From Saccopteryx bilineata (Eukaryota; Chordata; Mammalia; Chiroptera; Emballonuridae), in contig NC_089491.1 in NCBI RefSeq assembly GCF_036850765.1, positions 93,838,740 through 93,902,739 of the forward strand: DNA of 64,000 nt, read 5' to 3'. Positions 21,372 to 33,920 of this stretch are shown here, in pieces. Under the pieces are notes generated by a model that saw nothing but the letters and a program-made list of their open reading frames with translations, was not told the origin of the DNA and did no database searches. Position numbers and translations under genes: made by a program. Each line of letters starts with the position of its first letter. Position 1 is the first letter of the stretch.

Positions 21372-24300
21372 ATGGCAGTAGGGAACCCACAAGTGTCAAT
21401 AATTACACTAAATGTAAATGGATTAAACTTAACAATAAAAAGACACAGAGTAGCAGAATGGATTAAAAAAGAAAATCCAACTATATGCTGCCTACAAGAA
21501 ACACATCTAAGCAACAAGGATAAAAACAAATTCAAAGTGAAAGGCTGGAAAACAATACTCCAAGCAAACAACACCCCAAAAAAAGCAGGGGTAGCAATAC
21601 TCATATCTAATAATGCTGACTACAAGACAGAAAAAGTACTCAGAGACAAAAATGGTCATTTCATAATGATTAAGGGGAAGCTGAATCAAGAAGACATAAC
21701 AATCCTTAATATATATGCACCAAACCAAGGAGCACCAAAATATATAAGACAGCTACTTATTGACCTTAAAACAAAAACTAACAAAAATACAGTCATACTT
21801 GGAGACCTCAATACACCGCTGACGGCTCTAGATCAGTCATCCAAACAGAGAATCAATAAAGATATATTGGCCTTAAACGAAATACTAGAACACCTGGATA
21901 TGATAGACATCTACAGGACACTTCATCCCAAAGCGACAGAGTACACATTTTTCTCTATTGTACATGGAACATTCTCAAGAATTGACCATATGTTGGGCCA
22001 CAAAGACAATATCAGCAAATTTAGAAAAATTGAAATTGTACCAAGCATATTTTCTGATCATAAAGCCTTGAAACTAGAATTCAACTGCAAAAAAGAGGGG
22101 GAAAAATCCACAAAAATGTGGAAACTAAACAACATACTTCTAAAAAATGAATGGGTCAAAGAAGAAATAAGCGCAGAGATCAAAAGATATATACAGACAA
22201 ATGAAAATACGACATATCAGAATCTCTGGGATGCAGCAAAAGCAGTAATAAGAGGAAAGTTCATATCACTTCAGGCCTACATGAACAAACAAGAGAGAGC
22301 CGAAGTAAACCACTTAACTTCACACCTTAAGGAACTAGAAAAAGAAGAACAAAGACAACCCAAAACCAGCCGAAGAAAGGAGATAATAAAAATCAGAGCA
22401 GAAATAAATGAAATAGAGAACAGAAAAACTATAGAAAAAATCAATAAAACAAGGAGCTGGTTCTTTGAAAAGATCAACAAAATTGACAAACCCTTGGCAA
22501 GACTCACCAAGGAAAAAAGGCACAGGACTCAAATAAATAAAATCCAAAATGAAAGAGGAGAGATCACCACAGACATCATAGATATACAAAGAATTATTGT
22601 AGAATACTATGAAAAATTATATGCCACCAAATACAACAATCTAGAAGAAATGGATAAATTCCTAGAACAATACAACCTTCCTAGACTGAGTCATGAAGAA
22701 GCAGAAAGCCTAAACAGACCAATCAGCAGGGAGGAAATAGAAAAAAAACTATTAAAAACCTCCCCAAAAATAAAAGTCCAGGCCCAGACAGTTATACTAG
22801 TGAATTCTATCAAACATTCAAAGAAGACTTGGTTCCTATTCTACTCAAAGTCTTCCAAAAAATTGAAGAAGAAGCAATACTTCCAAACACATTTTATGAG
22901 GCCAACATAACCCTCATACCAAAACCTGGCAAGGATGGCACAAAAAAAGAAAACTACAGACCAATATCTCTAATGAATATAGATGCTAAAATACTAAACA
23001 AAATACTGGCAAACCGAATACAACAACATATTAAAAAAATAATACATCATGATCAAGTGGGATTCATCCCAGAATCTCAAGGATGGTTCAACATACGCAA
23101 AACGGTTAACGTAATACACCATATCAACAAAACAAAAAACAAAAACCACATGATCTTATCAATAGATGCAGAAAAGGCTTTTGATAAAATACAGCACAAT
23201 TTTATGTTTAAGACTCTCAACAAAATGGGTATAGAAGGAAAATATCTCAACATGATAAAGGCCATATATGATAAACCATCAGCCAACATCCTATTAAACG
23301 GCATAAAACTGAGGACTTTCTACCTTAAATCAGGAACAAGACAGGGTTGTCCACTCTCTCCACTCTTATTTAACGTGGTGCTAGAAGTTCTGGCCAGAGC
23401 AATCAGACAAGATAAAGAAATAAAAGGCATCCATATCGGAAAAGAAGAAGTAAAGGTATCACTTTTTGCTGATGATATGATCCTATACATCGAAAACCCG
23501 AAGGACTCCACAAAAAGATTATTAGAAACAATAAACCAATACAGTAAGGTCGCAGGATACAAAATTAACATACAAAAGTCCATAGCCTTTCTATATGCCA
23601 ACAATGAAATATTAGAAAACGAACTCAAAAAAATAATCCCCTTCACGATTGCAACAAAAAAAATAAAATACCTAGGAATAAACATAAAAAAGAATATAAA
23701 GGACCTTTATAATAAAAATTATAAAGCATTGTTAAGGGAAATCGAAAAAGATACAATGAGATGGAAAAATATTCCTTGTTCTTGGATAGGAAGAGTAAAT
23801 ATAATCAAAATGGCCATATTACCCAAAGCAATATACAAATTTAATGCAATTTCCATTAAAATTCCTATGAGATTTTTTAAAGAAATGGAACAAAAAATCA
23901 TCAGATTTATATGGAACTATAAAAAACCCCAAATAGCCAAAACAATCCTAAGGAAAAAGAATGAAGCTGGGGGCATTACAATACCTGACTTTAAACTATA
24001 TTATAGGGCCATGATAATCAAAACAGCATGGTATTGGCAGAAAAATAGACACTCAGACCAATGGAACAGAATAGAAAGCCCAGAAATAAAACCACATATA
24101 TATGGTCAAATAATCTTTGATAAAGGGGCCAACAACACACAATGGAGAAAAGAAAGCCTCTTCAACAAATGGTGTTGGGAAAACTGGAAAGCCACATGCA
24201 AAAGAATGAAACTCGACTACAGCCTGTCCCCGTGTACTAAAATTAATTCAAAATGGATCAAAGACCTAAATATAAGACCTGAAACAATAAAGTACATAGA

Positions 24301-25162
24301 AGAAGACATAGGTACTAAACTCATGGACCTGGGTTTTAAAGAACATTTTATGAACTTGACTCCAATGGCAAGAGAAGTGAAGGCAAAGATAAATGAATGG
24401 GACTACATCAGAATTAAAAGTTTTTGCTCAGCAAGAGAAACTGATATCAAAATAAACAGACAGCCAACTAAATGGGAAATGATATTAATATCCAATATTT
24501 ACAAAGAATTCATAAAACTCAACAACAAACAAACAAACAATCCAATAAAAAAAATGGGAAGAGGATATGAACAGACACTTCTCCCAGGAAGAGATACAAA
24601 TGGCCAACAGATATATGAAAAGATGCTCAGCTTCATTAGCTATTAGAGAAATGCAAATCAAAACTACAATGAGATACCACCTCACCCCTGTTAGATTAGC
24701 TATTATCAACAAGACGGGTAATAGCAAATGTTGGAGAGGCTGTGGAGAAAAAGGAACCCTCATTCACTGTTGGTGGGACTGTAAAGTAGTACAACCATTA
24801 TGGAGGAAAGTATGGTGGTTCCTCAAAAAACTGCAAATAGAACTACCTTATGACCCAGCAATCTCTCTACTGGGTATATACCCCAAAACCTCAGAAACAT
24901 TGATACGTAAAGACACATGTAGCCCCATGTTCATTGCAGCACTGTTCACAGTGGCCAAGACATGGAAACAACCAAAAAGCCCTTCAATAGAAGACTGGAT
25001 AAAGAAGCTGTGACACATATACACTATGGAATACTACTCAGCCATAAGAAATGATGACATCAGATCATTTACAGCAAAATGGTGGGATCTTGATAACATT
25101 ATACGGAGTGAAATAAGTAAATCAGAAAAAAACAAGAACTACATGATTCCATACATTGGTGG
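21372..25162 (+). pseudogene. L1-2 ORF2 (endonuclease/RT), lightly broken
   Basis: The endonuclease is intact in sequence: Asn at position 14 (TLNVNGLN), QETHLS, GDLNTP and [11 protein letters not shown] two-base gain in the A-run near 22738-22748 shifts the frame before the reverse transcriptase, whose own frame (22829-24646) is long and keeps FADD at 23465-23476. A 27-bp in-frame loss at about 24486, an extra A near 24549-24556 and a TGG-to-TGA stop at 25011-25013 damage the C-terminal region. The CAAA tract has three units, the number that keeps the ORF2 frame. Of the three copies this ORF2 appears the least damaged in its catalytic domains. Confidence 0.92.
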
Positions 25163-25441
25163 AACATAAAAACGAGAGTAAGAGACATGGACAAGAGTGT
25201 GGTGGTTACCAGGGTTGGGGGGAGGGAGGACATGGGAGGGAGGGAGGGGGAGAATTAGGGGGAGGGGGAGGGGCACAGAGAACTAGATAGACGGTGGCGG
25301 AGGACAATCTGACTTTGGGCGAGGGGTATGCAACATAATTTAATGACAAAATAACCTAGACATGTTTTCTTTGAATATATGTACCCTGATTTATTAATGT
25401 CATCCCATTACCATTAATAAAAATTTATTAAAAAAATGTTT

Positions 25442-25722
25442 ATTAAAAAGCTAACAGAAAATATTACTATGTATTAGAAATATATATTATATATAGTATA
25501 TATAGCAGTATTCAATACTTAAAGCAAAACTGTCAGATGGTTATCTTAATTTTAGAGATGAGAGGAATGACACATAGAGAGTTTAATTAATTTACCACAC
25601 AGTTAACAAAAGAAAAGCCTGAGTATGGATGTAGATACATCTTACACAAAATCCATGTTCTTAACAACTATGAAAATTTACTCTAGACTTGAAATAATTC
25701 TAACTATATTATTCTAAGAATA
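25442..25722. other. AT-rich sequence, possible weak MIR trace
   Basis: 25520-25640 (ttttagagatgagaggaatgac) could be a very diverged reversed MIR. I would not rely on it. Nothing else is seen. Confidence 0.3.
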
Positions 25723-26095
25723 CTTGCTACTCTAATACTCCAGATCTCAGTGGCTTACACATAGAAACATTATTGCTCAATCACATTAATGTTCAATGTC
25801 AGGTGTGTGTATGTGAGTGTGTGTGTGTGTTGTTGTTGTTGTTGTTGAGAAAAGAGGCTAGAGGGACATTGCTCCTTCAATTTATAACCCACAATTTAAC
25901 CACCTATCACACTTGGCTTCAAGGGTGTCTACAGGAGGGAAAATAAAATAGAATTTTGTGAAGATGATTTAATGCAGAGGTGGTAACATCACATATTCAT
26001 TTTTCATTGGCCTGAGGTCAGTTCTATGGTTCCACCTAACATCAACAGGCTGAGGAGGCATGTAGCTGTGAGCACAAGAAGCAGCAGGTACACAT
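25723..26095. repeat. Probable ancient interspersed repeat
   Basis: The word ctcagtggcttacaca near the left and ggttccacctaacatcaac..gaggaggcatgtagctgtg near the right occur in this order in a widespread old mammalian repeat that I cannot name with confidence. A (TG)n/(TTG)n microsatellite, 25804-25847, lies inside. Confidence 0.4.
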
Positions 26096-26521
26096 TCTGT
26101 CACAATGAAACAAGGATTACATAGTAAAGTTAAAACAAATATAGAGAAATTACACCATCCCACAACATTATTATTCATCAAGAATATCTCTTGACTATGA
26201 AAAATCCATTTCATGCTTGTCTACTTTGGTAAATCGCAAAATAAGGTTTGAAAACTGGTTAAAAATGAGAGTGATCACAAGAAAACTAAAAGGCATTTGA
26301 TGTTGATAATCACAGGCTGGCATTTGCCCAGATGTTCACATAATCTAATTTTGGATCATGATCATAATCTGTGCTACTTCTCTTCTTGGAGAATAGATTC
26401 TCATTTCTTGCATGCTGTTCTTGTCCTGATAAATGCTGACATTTTCTTTTAGATTCACAGTTAATACTTCTGTAAACAATATTATTTAATGTTTAGTCCA
26501 AACTAGGTAACATTTAGAATG
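26096..26521. other. Unassigned sequence
   Basis: No gene or repeat is recognised. Confidence 0.4.
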
Positions 26522-26529
26522 TATGTCAT

Positions 26530-26854
26530 GTTGGCCCTAGCCATTGGCTCAGTGGATAGAGCATTGGGTAGAGTATGGACATCCTACGTTTGATTTCTGG
26601 TCAGGGCACACAGGAAAAGCAACCATCTGCTTCTCTCCTTCTTCCTTATCCCCTTTTTTCCCTCTTCCCCTTTCACAGTTATTGGCTTGATTGGTTTGAG
26701 TGTGGCTCCAGGTGTTGAGTATAGCTCCATTGGAATACATCAGCTTCACAAGCATCAGTCCCAGATAGGATTGTTGGGTGCATCCTGGTTGAGGTGCATG
26801 CGGAAGTCTGCCTCACTATCTCCCCTCCCCTTACCTTAGGGTTGGGGAAGATTA
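26530..26854 (+). mobile_element. tRNA-derived SINE, family A
   Basis: Sense copy: the head ttggccctagccattggctc, box-B region gtttgatttctggtcagg, body cacaggaaaagcaacc, and the late segment ggtgcatgcggaagtctgc. It is flanked by an 8-bp repeat, tatgtcat, at 26522-26529 and 26855-26862, which may be the remnant of a longer target-site duplication. The poly(A) tail has eroded. Confidence 0.82.
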
Positions 26855-27039
26855 TATGTCATAAAATACCAGAGCAAAAAAAACCCTAGGCTTTTCATAC
26901 TTGCTAAATTCTTTCTACAACTGAACCCTAACACTTTAGCAACCATTTGGGAGATTTACCTAGATATTACTTTTACACCCCCCATAAGCAAAACGAATGG
27001 GAGATAAATGTAAAGTTTTATAATTGTTATAGTGTATAA

Positions 27040-27438
27040 TTTTTTTTTTTTTTGCATTTTTCTGAAGCTGGAGACAGGGAGAGATAGTCAGACAGACTTC
27101 CGCATGTGCCCGACCGGGATCCACCCGGCACGCCCACCAGGGGGCGATGCTCTGCCCACCAGGGGGCGATGCTCTGCCCATCCTGGGCGTCGCCATGTTG
27201 CAACCAGAGCCACTCTAGCGCCTGGGGCAGAGGCCACAGAGCCATCCCCAGCGCCCGGGCCATCTTTGCTCCAATGGAGCCTTGGCTGCGGGAGGGGAAG
27301 AGAGAGACAGAGAGGAAGGCGCGGCGGAGGGGTGGAGAATCAAATGGGCGCTTCTCCTGTGTGCCCTGGCCGGGAATCGAACCCGGGTCCTCCGCACGCT
27401 AGTCCGACGCTCTACCGCTGAGCCAACCGGCCAGGGCC
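27040..27438 (-). mobile_element. tRNA-derived SINE, family A, very young copy
   Basis: An antisense copy with nearly unmutated CG-rich head: the reverse complement carries ggctcagcggtagagcgtcg as box A and gggttcgattccc as box B. Tail T-run at 27040-27053. Target-site duplication tatagtgtataa at 27028-27039 and 27440-27451. It contains a tandem duplication of a 22-bp unit (cccaccagggggcgatgctctg) at 27133-27154 and 27155-27176. The high CG content compared with the other copies indicates recent insertion. Confidence 0.93.
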
Positions 27439-27451
27439 ATATAGTGTATAA

Positions 27452-27934
27452 ATTTTTCTCATTCATGAGAACGTATAGTCATATTCAATAATATAAGAAA
27501 GTATCTTGCTGTTTGTGATTGGTATATTATAATAAACAAACTATAAAACATTTTCTTATTCATAAAATTCTGTATTCATATATGATGGCATCATTTGAAG
27601 ACCACTGCAATGTACTAACAGTAAATAACTTGTTAAATTTAAACCTAAATAAAATATGATTTAAAAAAAAAACTGTTCGTATGGAGAGACAAAGAACCAC
27701 AAAAAGAAGAGTGGATCAAGAGCTCAATCCAAATTCTGGAAAAGACGTAACTTGTTTTTTTTTTTTTCTTGATAAGCATGTTGCAAAGATTATGAAACTC
27801 GTATCAAGCTTAAGCTAGAAGCCATTATTTCTTTTTATTGCTTATTTTTCTCTATAGGAGGGTGGGTACAGATTTTGAGTTTGTGTATACTTTTCTTTTA
27901 CAAACATACAATAACAACAAACATCTCAATGAGA
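27452..27934. other. Unassigned AT-rich sequence
   Basis: No gene or repeat is recognised. Confidence 0.4.
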
Positions 27935-28060
27935 AGGTAATGATATATTGGTTAAAAACTGAGACTCCCTTTCTCCCACTTACTGGCTATGTGACCTTGA
28001 GAAGTTACTGGGTCTTTCAGAAGTTTAACGTACCTATCTACAAAAGTGGGGATAGGAAGA
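27935..28060 (+). repeat. MIR relic
   Basis: The order cttactggctatgtgaccttgagaagttact followed by atctacaaaagtggggatag is the conserved MIR core (split here: cttactggctatgtgacc, then ttgagaagttact). It lies in sense orientation, with diverged ends. Confidence 0.8.
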
Positions 28061-30188
28061 TCACTGACATAGAGAAATACAGTGAACCTGACCTCACTTT
28101 ACATAGAAAGCATTTGTAACATAGCAAAGCACAATACAAGCTCAATGTTATGGTGTTTTTATTAGCTATTATTCTCACCTCAAAACATGAACTACATTTA
28201 TTTTTCTATCTGCCTCTTTTTGTTTAATATTTGTTCACATAGCATTAAAGCAGAAACCTGTTTTATCCAAAAAACTTAAGGAAAACCAAAGGTAATGACA
28301 GATAAAAGGTAATATATACAGGAGACCTTTGGCTAAAGCTTACATGTTACATTCTGTTTGGTCTTATGTCAAAGCACTAGAGTGACCTGTAGGTAGGAAT
28401 ACATGGTACATGCATAATATTTTCAACAGTATTGTCTGAGGCTATTGAAAAATCTGTAATTGTGAGAAATTAACTGAAATAGATAAAAAAAAGTCTCAGA
28501 ACTCTGAGCCCAAAATAACAAAATATAATTCTGCTGAGAAGGATGCAAACTAGTATCTCCAGAAATGCATAAACAGTAATGGATATTAAATGGGCACAGA
28601 AGATAGAAAATATTATTACTGAATGATTTCTGGGAGTGTTAATGAAAAACAAATTAAATGTAAATTTATATAATAACATAGAACCACAAAAAATGAAGAG
28701 AAATGCTAATGGTTTAGTAACAGCAAAGTATTTATTTTGGTTGAAACAACTGGTAGAATGTATTACTATGTGATTATGTATGCAAAACTCTGTTTCCTGA
28801 GGGAAATGTCCAAAGAGAAAGAAATCTCATAAGAATGAGTCTTTTAGTAGGGGTGTTAAAAAGAATTGACAAAAAACACAGTTCCAAATGACCAACAATT
28901 TTATTGGGAGAATGTCAGAAATCACTCATGTTTGGAAGATAAAAGAGTATACTGGAGAATCAAACAAGATAATTAGAAGAAAATAAATTTAGGATAAGTT
29001 ATCAAGAGAAGACTTTTTGACAAGACCCATTTATCTCTAGTTTCAAAAAAAGATCAAGTTAAATTAATTCATAGAGCTTGTTTATAATTAGGTTGAAATA
29101 TTACCTGGGAATATGTATGTATGAGAAAAATTATTTTATTAGGAAAATACTTTATAGAATATAACTCACAGTGACAATAATAGCTATTCTATCTCAGGGA
29201 ATTTTTGTTTTAAAATCCATATCCTTATCACTACTATACATTGATATTGGCATTTATTTATTATCTTCTATAGTACTGGAATGAGAAATCTTTTTAATAA
29301 TTAGAATCAACACTAATTGAGCTGTTAGAAGATGATTTGAAGTGTTTTGTAAACACCCTTCAAAGTCACCTCTATAAAAGTTTGACAAATATTTAAATAG
29401 CTATAGACATGGAAGTAGTTAGACACAATTTCAAGTTCTGTCATACCAGGCACCCCACTACACTTATCTGAAAAATATGTCCAGTGATTACTCTCTTTCA
29501 TTGACAGTTTTCATCATTGTAACATATCAGAAGGTCTTTTTGTGCTTGTTTGTTTTTGTTTTTTCATTCATTTTTTTTCTAAATTGACATTGATATATTC
29601 CTCTCAGGGCTCAAATTCATACATACACACACACACAGAAAGTGCAACCAAAAAAATAAAGAAGAAGAAAGGAAAGAAAAAGGAAAATTCAGGAGTGAAC
29701 TCAAATGGAAGGTTTTAGGTGTATAAGATATTTTCTAAGAATTTCAATCTGGCTGATATTTCAAATTTTCTTAATTTTATCCCTTTGGTAAGAAAGAGCA
29801 GCAATTCTTCCTGACCATCTTTACTTAGAAAGTTACAGCATTGATTTGAAGCCAGACTTCTTATTATTTCCAGGAAATAAAAAGAAGTCTCTACATCTCT
29901 GGTTACTCCTTCCAAATGGCTAGTAGAAAGAAAATCTTAAAACTTTGTGAATTTAACTGGATTGCTGAAGTATAGTAAACTGGGATGAAACAATTGGAAT
30001 AATATGGGAAGACGAGAAGACATAATTATTATGAATGCTAGATCATGTTTAGTCTTAAATATTTAGTTATATTAGCATTTATTAGATAAATACTTAGCTA
30101 CAACTTTACATATACTTCCTAGAAAAATAAGTAACTTTGCAATAAAAAAATACTCATTTTAATCTCAGAAATGCCATAAGGCTTTTTA
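28061..30188. other. Long AT-rich stretch without recognised features
   Basis: No exon, RNA gene or clear repeat is visible in about 2.1 kb. 29540-29600 may hold a short antisense L1 3' UTR fragment (tttctaaattgacattgata). Small (AC)n at 29624-29636. Confidence 0.4.
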
Positions 30189-30551
30189 TTCTTCTTTTTC
30201 AAGTTAGAGGAGGAGAGATAGACTCCCACATGCTCCTTGACCAGGATCCACCTGGTGACCCCTATCTGGGGTTGATGCTCTGCCCATCTGGGTCTGTGCT
30301 TGCAACAGAGCTATTTTTAGTGCATGAGGTGGAGGTACCATGGAGCCATACTCACTGCTTGAGGTGCTGTGCTTGAACCAATCAAGCCATGGCTGTGGGA
30401 GGGGAACAGAGAAAGAGAGAGAGAGCAAAGGAAGAGGAGGAGGGGTGGAGAAGCAGATGGTCACTTCTCCTGTGAACTCAGACCAGGAATCAAATCTGGG
30501 TTATCCACTCACTGGGTGTATGCTCTACCACTGAGCTAACTGACCAGGGCC
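30189..30551 (-). mobile_element. tRNA-derived SINE, family A
   Basis: Antisense copy with head at the right (gctctaccactgagctaact, gaccagggcc) and body words ccaggatccacctggtg, gctatttttagtgc and ggtggagaagcagatggtc. Moderately diverged. Target-site duplications are not obvious. Confidence 0.85.
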
Positions 30552-31579
30552 AGAACTTGTTTGAAGAGAATACTATCCACCTTTTAGTGACACTTCAATT
30601 ACTGGAGATCACCAGATTCCAAGTTTATTATATATCTCTCATTATTATTAATCAATACAAAATATACCTCAAAGAGGTTCATATCAAAAGATCATTTAAG
30701 TGGATTAAAAATCAATACGTTAATAAAAACAAACTGTCAAAGACCAATGTATTCATTTTCACATGTTTATGTTTTGGGAATTCTCCTCCCCACCCCCCAA
30801 AAAACCCCACATTTTGTTGGTTCTATGTGGTTTTAAAATCTTGAATTATTTTACTCAATTAATTATTTCATTTTTCAATACTAAATAGTAAATACAAGCA
30901 AACTCACCAAAAGACACACTGGCTGGGGCCACCGTAGACTGTGTGGTCTCTGTAGGGAGAGATGCTTGCTAGCAGCATCATGAAAGGATCCAATGGAAGG
31001 AAAGGAACTTAAAAGACCTGAAAATGGGAAGGTATATAAACCAAACTGATGAGAATAAATAAAGTAGAGGGAAATTGGCAAGAATTGTAATTAGAACTTG
31101 AATATATATGTAGTCTAAGAATACTTTTTTTTAATATCCCGTATTGTCATGGATAATCTTTCTGACTTTGCCACATAGACTGTGTGTTTTTTTTGTTTGT
31201 TTGTTTTAACTTTTTATTTACAATCTGATATTTCACTGTGGTTCTTAGATTTGATATAGTAACTATTAATCATTGCTGCCATATTAACCACAATTCTTTG
31301 TATTTAAACTAAAAGCACACGGAGAGTGCAATGAATTTGAACATGTCTTAAATCTTTCTATTTTCTACAGTAGCAAAGATGAATTGAATTTGTAGTATAG
31401 TCCTCCATAGAATTATAATAATAATTCTCAAAATCTCTATGGCAAATACTTTCTATCCAATTAAAAACAATTAAGGGATATCTAAATAGGATATATAAAA
31501 TCATCTGTAAGCTTTTCACATTGAATTACTGTCTTGTTTAAATACTTCTTGATATAGACACCCATTAATGACACTCCTC
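30552..31579. other. Unassigned AT-rich sequence
   Basis: No gene or clear repeat is seen. 31140-31280 is T-rich and could be an eroded antisense L1 tail. Confidence 0.4.
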
Positions 31580-31830
31580 TTTCCTCAAGCACCTGATCCT
31601 GGTAAAAACAAGGGCTGTATTGATTTGCTGCAATTTATCTTCTCCCAGGAATTTTGTCTTGACAGTGTGAGGAGATTAATTGGAATTAATGGTATTTGCA
31701 CAGCTAATTAAAGTCACTCTTCTTAAAGTCAAATCAATTCCTTTAATCAGAGGAATGACAACACTTTGGCTATGTGTTACAACCTGCATGTAAAGGTTTT
31801 CCAGATGAACCAGAATCTTTGCAAGCATTT
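31580..31830. promoter_or_regulatory. Candidate conserved noncoding element
   Basis: Non-repetitive, AT-rich sequence with clustered homeodomain-type words: gagattaattggaattaat, cagctaattaaag and ctttaatcag. There is no coding pattern and no similarity to the repeats in this window. This resembles developmental enhancers in base make-up only; conservation cannot be judged from one sequence. Confidence 0.25.
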
Positions 31831-32479
31831 GGAACAAAATACAGTAACTGCTTGGGTTGGAAAGGAATTTCTCTGGTATCTATGCTTATGCCACTTACAT
31901 ATACACAATAAATGTTTGCAATCAAATGTATTTCAATAGAATCTACATTTATTTTATATATAGTTTATCTTTAAAACTCCTTACAGTGAATTAGCATGCA
32001 TAAATCATCAGGAAAGTTCTTATGCAAAGTATACATAGTACAGGAAGAAGAAGAAGGCATCAAACAATCCTTAGTTTTGCATTGTCTGACTTTAGCAAAT
32101 TCTGTCAACTCTTTCCTCCACATTGGTTATTCACTTATGGGAAAAGTGTTCATCAAAAACTGAATCACTCAGACAAAAAGAATACATATTCCTTAGTAAA
32201 AGTTTTAAAAAAATACATGAATCAACATTTTTGTCTATATTGTTGTTTGCTATCAAGGAAATAAAGATATAACCTCAAACACAGGAATAGAGTGAGGGGG
32301 GAAAAGGATCTGCACATTCTCTTCCTGCATTATGTCGGAAATACAATAATATTGTAATATCCCAGACAAGAGAAACAGTACTTGGGATCAGCTAAAGGCA
32401 TTTAGTAATATATCTCTGCTCTGTGATAGTGTAGATATCAAATATTTATTACATGTTCAAGATTATGTTTGTATATTGC
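31831..32479. other. Unassigned AT-rich sequence
   Basis: No gene or repeat is recognised. Confidence 0.4.
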
Positions 32480-32775
32480 ATACTTCCTAGACACACCTCA
32501 CTCTCCTAGCATGGACACTGAGCCCTGGCACAACTATAATGGCTTCCACCTCTTTAATACTAAACACCTTGTCTCAAATATTTAGAGATTCTGTTTCCCT
32601 TCCAGAAGTTGTTTACCTGAGCTTGTTAGTTTTCTCTTACTAGTTTCCTCTATAGTTCTTCCAAATTCTGTTCACTACCTTGTAGACATAGGGTGACCAC
32701 CATGTATTCTGTACCTAGTGAAGTGCCTGGACCATAGTGGGCACTCCATGCATGAATATATAATAAATAATCAAA
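32480..32775 (+). repeat. Probable L2 3' end
   Basis: The ending cctggaccatagtgggcactccatgcatgaat resembles the L2 3' terminus (a ggcacatagtaggcactcaataa-type ending; split words tgcctggaccatagtggg and cactccatgcatgaa). The upstream part is too diverged for firm boundaries. Confidence 0.5.
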
Positions 32776-32829
32776 GGACAAAATCATAAGGACAGATACC
32801 TTCTAAAAGGTAGCAAATAATGTTTGACT

Positions 32830-33470
32830 TCTGGTTTGGGGTTCCCTAGGCCACCTCCAGGCTTGATGATTCACTAGGACTCACAAGAGTCAGGAGAGCC
32901 ATTATACACATAGTAACAGTCTGTTACAGTGAAAGGATAGATATTAAAATCAGCAAAGGAAAAAAGGAGTGAAGCTCAGGAGAAATCAGAAGCAAACTTT
33001 CAGGTGCCCCTTCCAGGTGCAGTTCCACGAGAACACAGTTATTCCCACAAGGATGTGTGGAAATATAGACAAAGTGTTGACAAATGAAGGACAGTTACCC
33101 AAGCTTAAATGTCTAGGATTTTTAGTGGGGGTACAGGCAGACCCCTGTCACTCACAATGTTAGGTTAAACTTACCTGGTCACATTTAACAGGCATACAAA
33201 TACACTCATTTCAGGCAGCATATGAGTTCCAAGGGTTCAGAGCTTATCTCCCAGGAGCCAGACAAGGGCCAGAACTAAAAACAGGCCTTTCTTTGTAAAG
33301 GGTAGGTTTTTAGCAATCTAGGCCTGCTGAGTTAACCCTTTCCTGCACAGCTTGCTTGCCATGTCTCTACCTAACTGGCTTGGAATTCTTCCTGATTATC
33401 TAAAATACTCTGTTGCTAAGCCACTAATATCCTCATTTGCTGAAGGTTAGTACAAGGTAAAATCAATCAC
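32830..33470 (-). repeat. Probable ancient ERV LTR, antisense
   Basis: The series gattcactaggactcacaa, ctgttacagtgaaaggat, aaaatcagcaaaggaaaa and ggagaaatcagaagcaaact recalls an old mammalian LTR family in reverse orientation. I cannot assign the family, and the boundaries are approximate. Confidence 0.4.
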
Positions 33471-33671
33471 TCATCAGACAGACCCTTAGCTCCAGGAATA
33501 TGGGGCCTCAGGAATCTGGGTCTTCTGTTGTGTCACTAAAAGAAGTCACCTTTCCAAGCCCGTGGCTTACTATTTTTTGTACTTGTCTATATGTGCTCCT
33601 GATATTTTATATATTGCTTATTACTCTTGACTGACTGTAAGTTCTTCATCTGGGCTCTAAAACCTTCTCAG

Positions 33672-33907
33672 GGCCCTGGCCTATTGGCTCAGTGATAGAA
33701 CATCAGCCCAGCATGTGGATATCCTAGGCACTGAGGATGGCTCTGTGGAGCCTCTGCCTTAGGCGGTAAAAATAGCTCGGTTGCAAGCATGACCAGATAG
33801 ACAGAGCATTGCCCCAGATGGGGTTTCTAGGTGGATCCCGGTCAGGCCACATTTAAGGAGTCTGTCTCTCTATCTCCCCTCCTCTCACTTGAAAAAAAAA
33901 AGGGAAA
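33672..33907 (+). mobile_element. tRNA-derived SINE, family A, internally deleted
   Basis: The head ggccctggcctattggctc is intact through box A, then jumps from tggatatcct directly to aggcactgaggatggc. It has therefore lost box B and about 130 bp of body. The tail is A-rich. A 13-bp target-site duplication, aaaaccttctcag, is at 33659-33671 and 33908-33920. Confidence 0.88.
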
Positions 33908-33920
33908 AAAACCTTCTCAG

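Larger units (their letters stand above)
19797..25430 (+). mobile_element. L1-2, spliced-type young LINE-1
   Basis: A 5.6-kb L1 with its own 11-bp target-site duplication, aaaaaatgttt, at 19786-19796 and 25431-25441. It is therefore an independent insertion and not a duplicate of L1-1. It begins at the normal L1 5' end (gatgtcacggaaatggcgcc) and carries about 230 bp of 5' UTR. It then jumps at 20026/20027 straight to the bases just before ORF1, omitting the 2,054 bp found at 4913-6966 in L1-1. ORF1 is intact. ORF2 has two frameshifts, a 27-bp in-frame deletion and a premature stop. A G-rich 3' UTR and poly(A) signal are present. Confidence 0.93.

Noticed and set aside
27032..27466. Multiple arginine-rich and proline-rich open frames on both strands
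   Set aside because: All lie in the young CG-rich SINE at 27040-27438.
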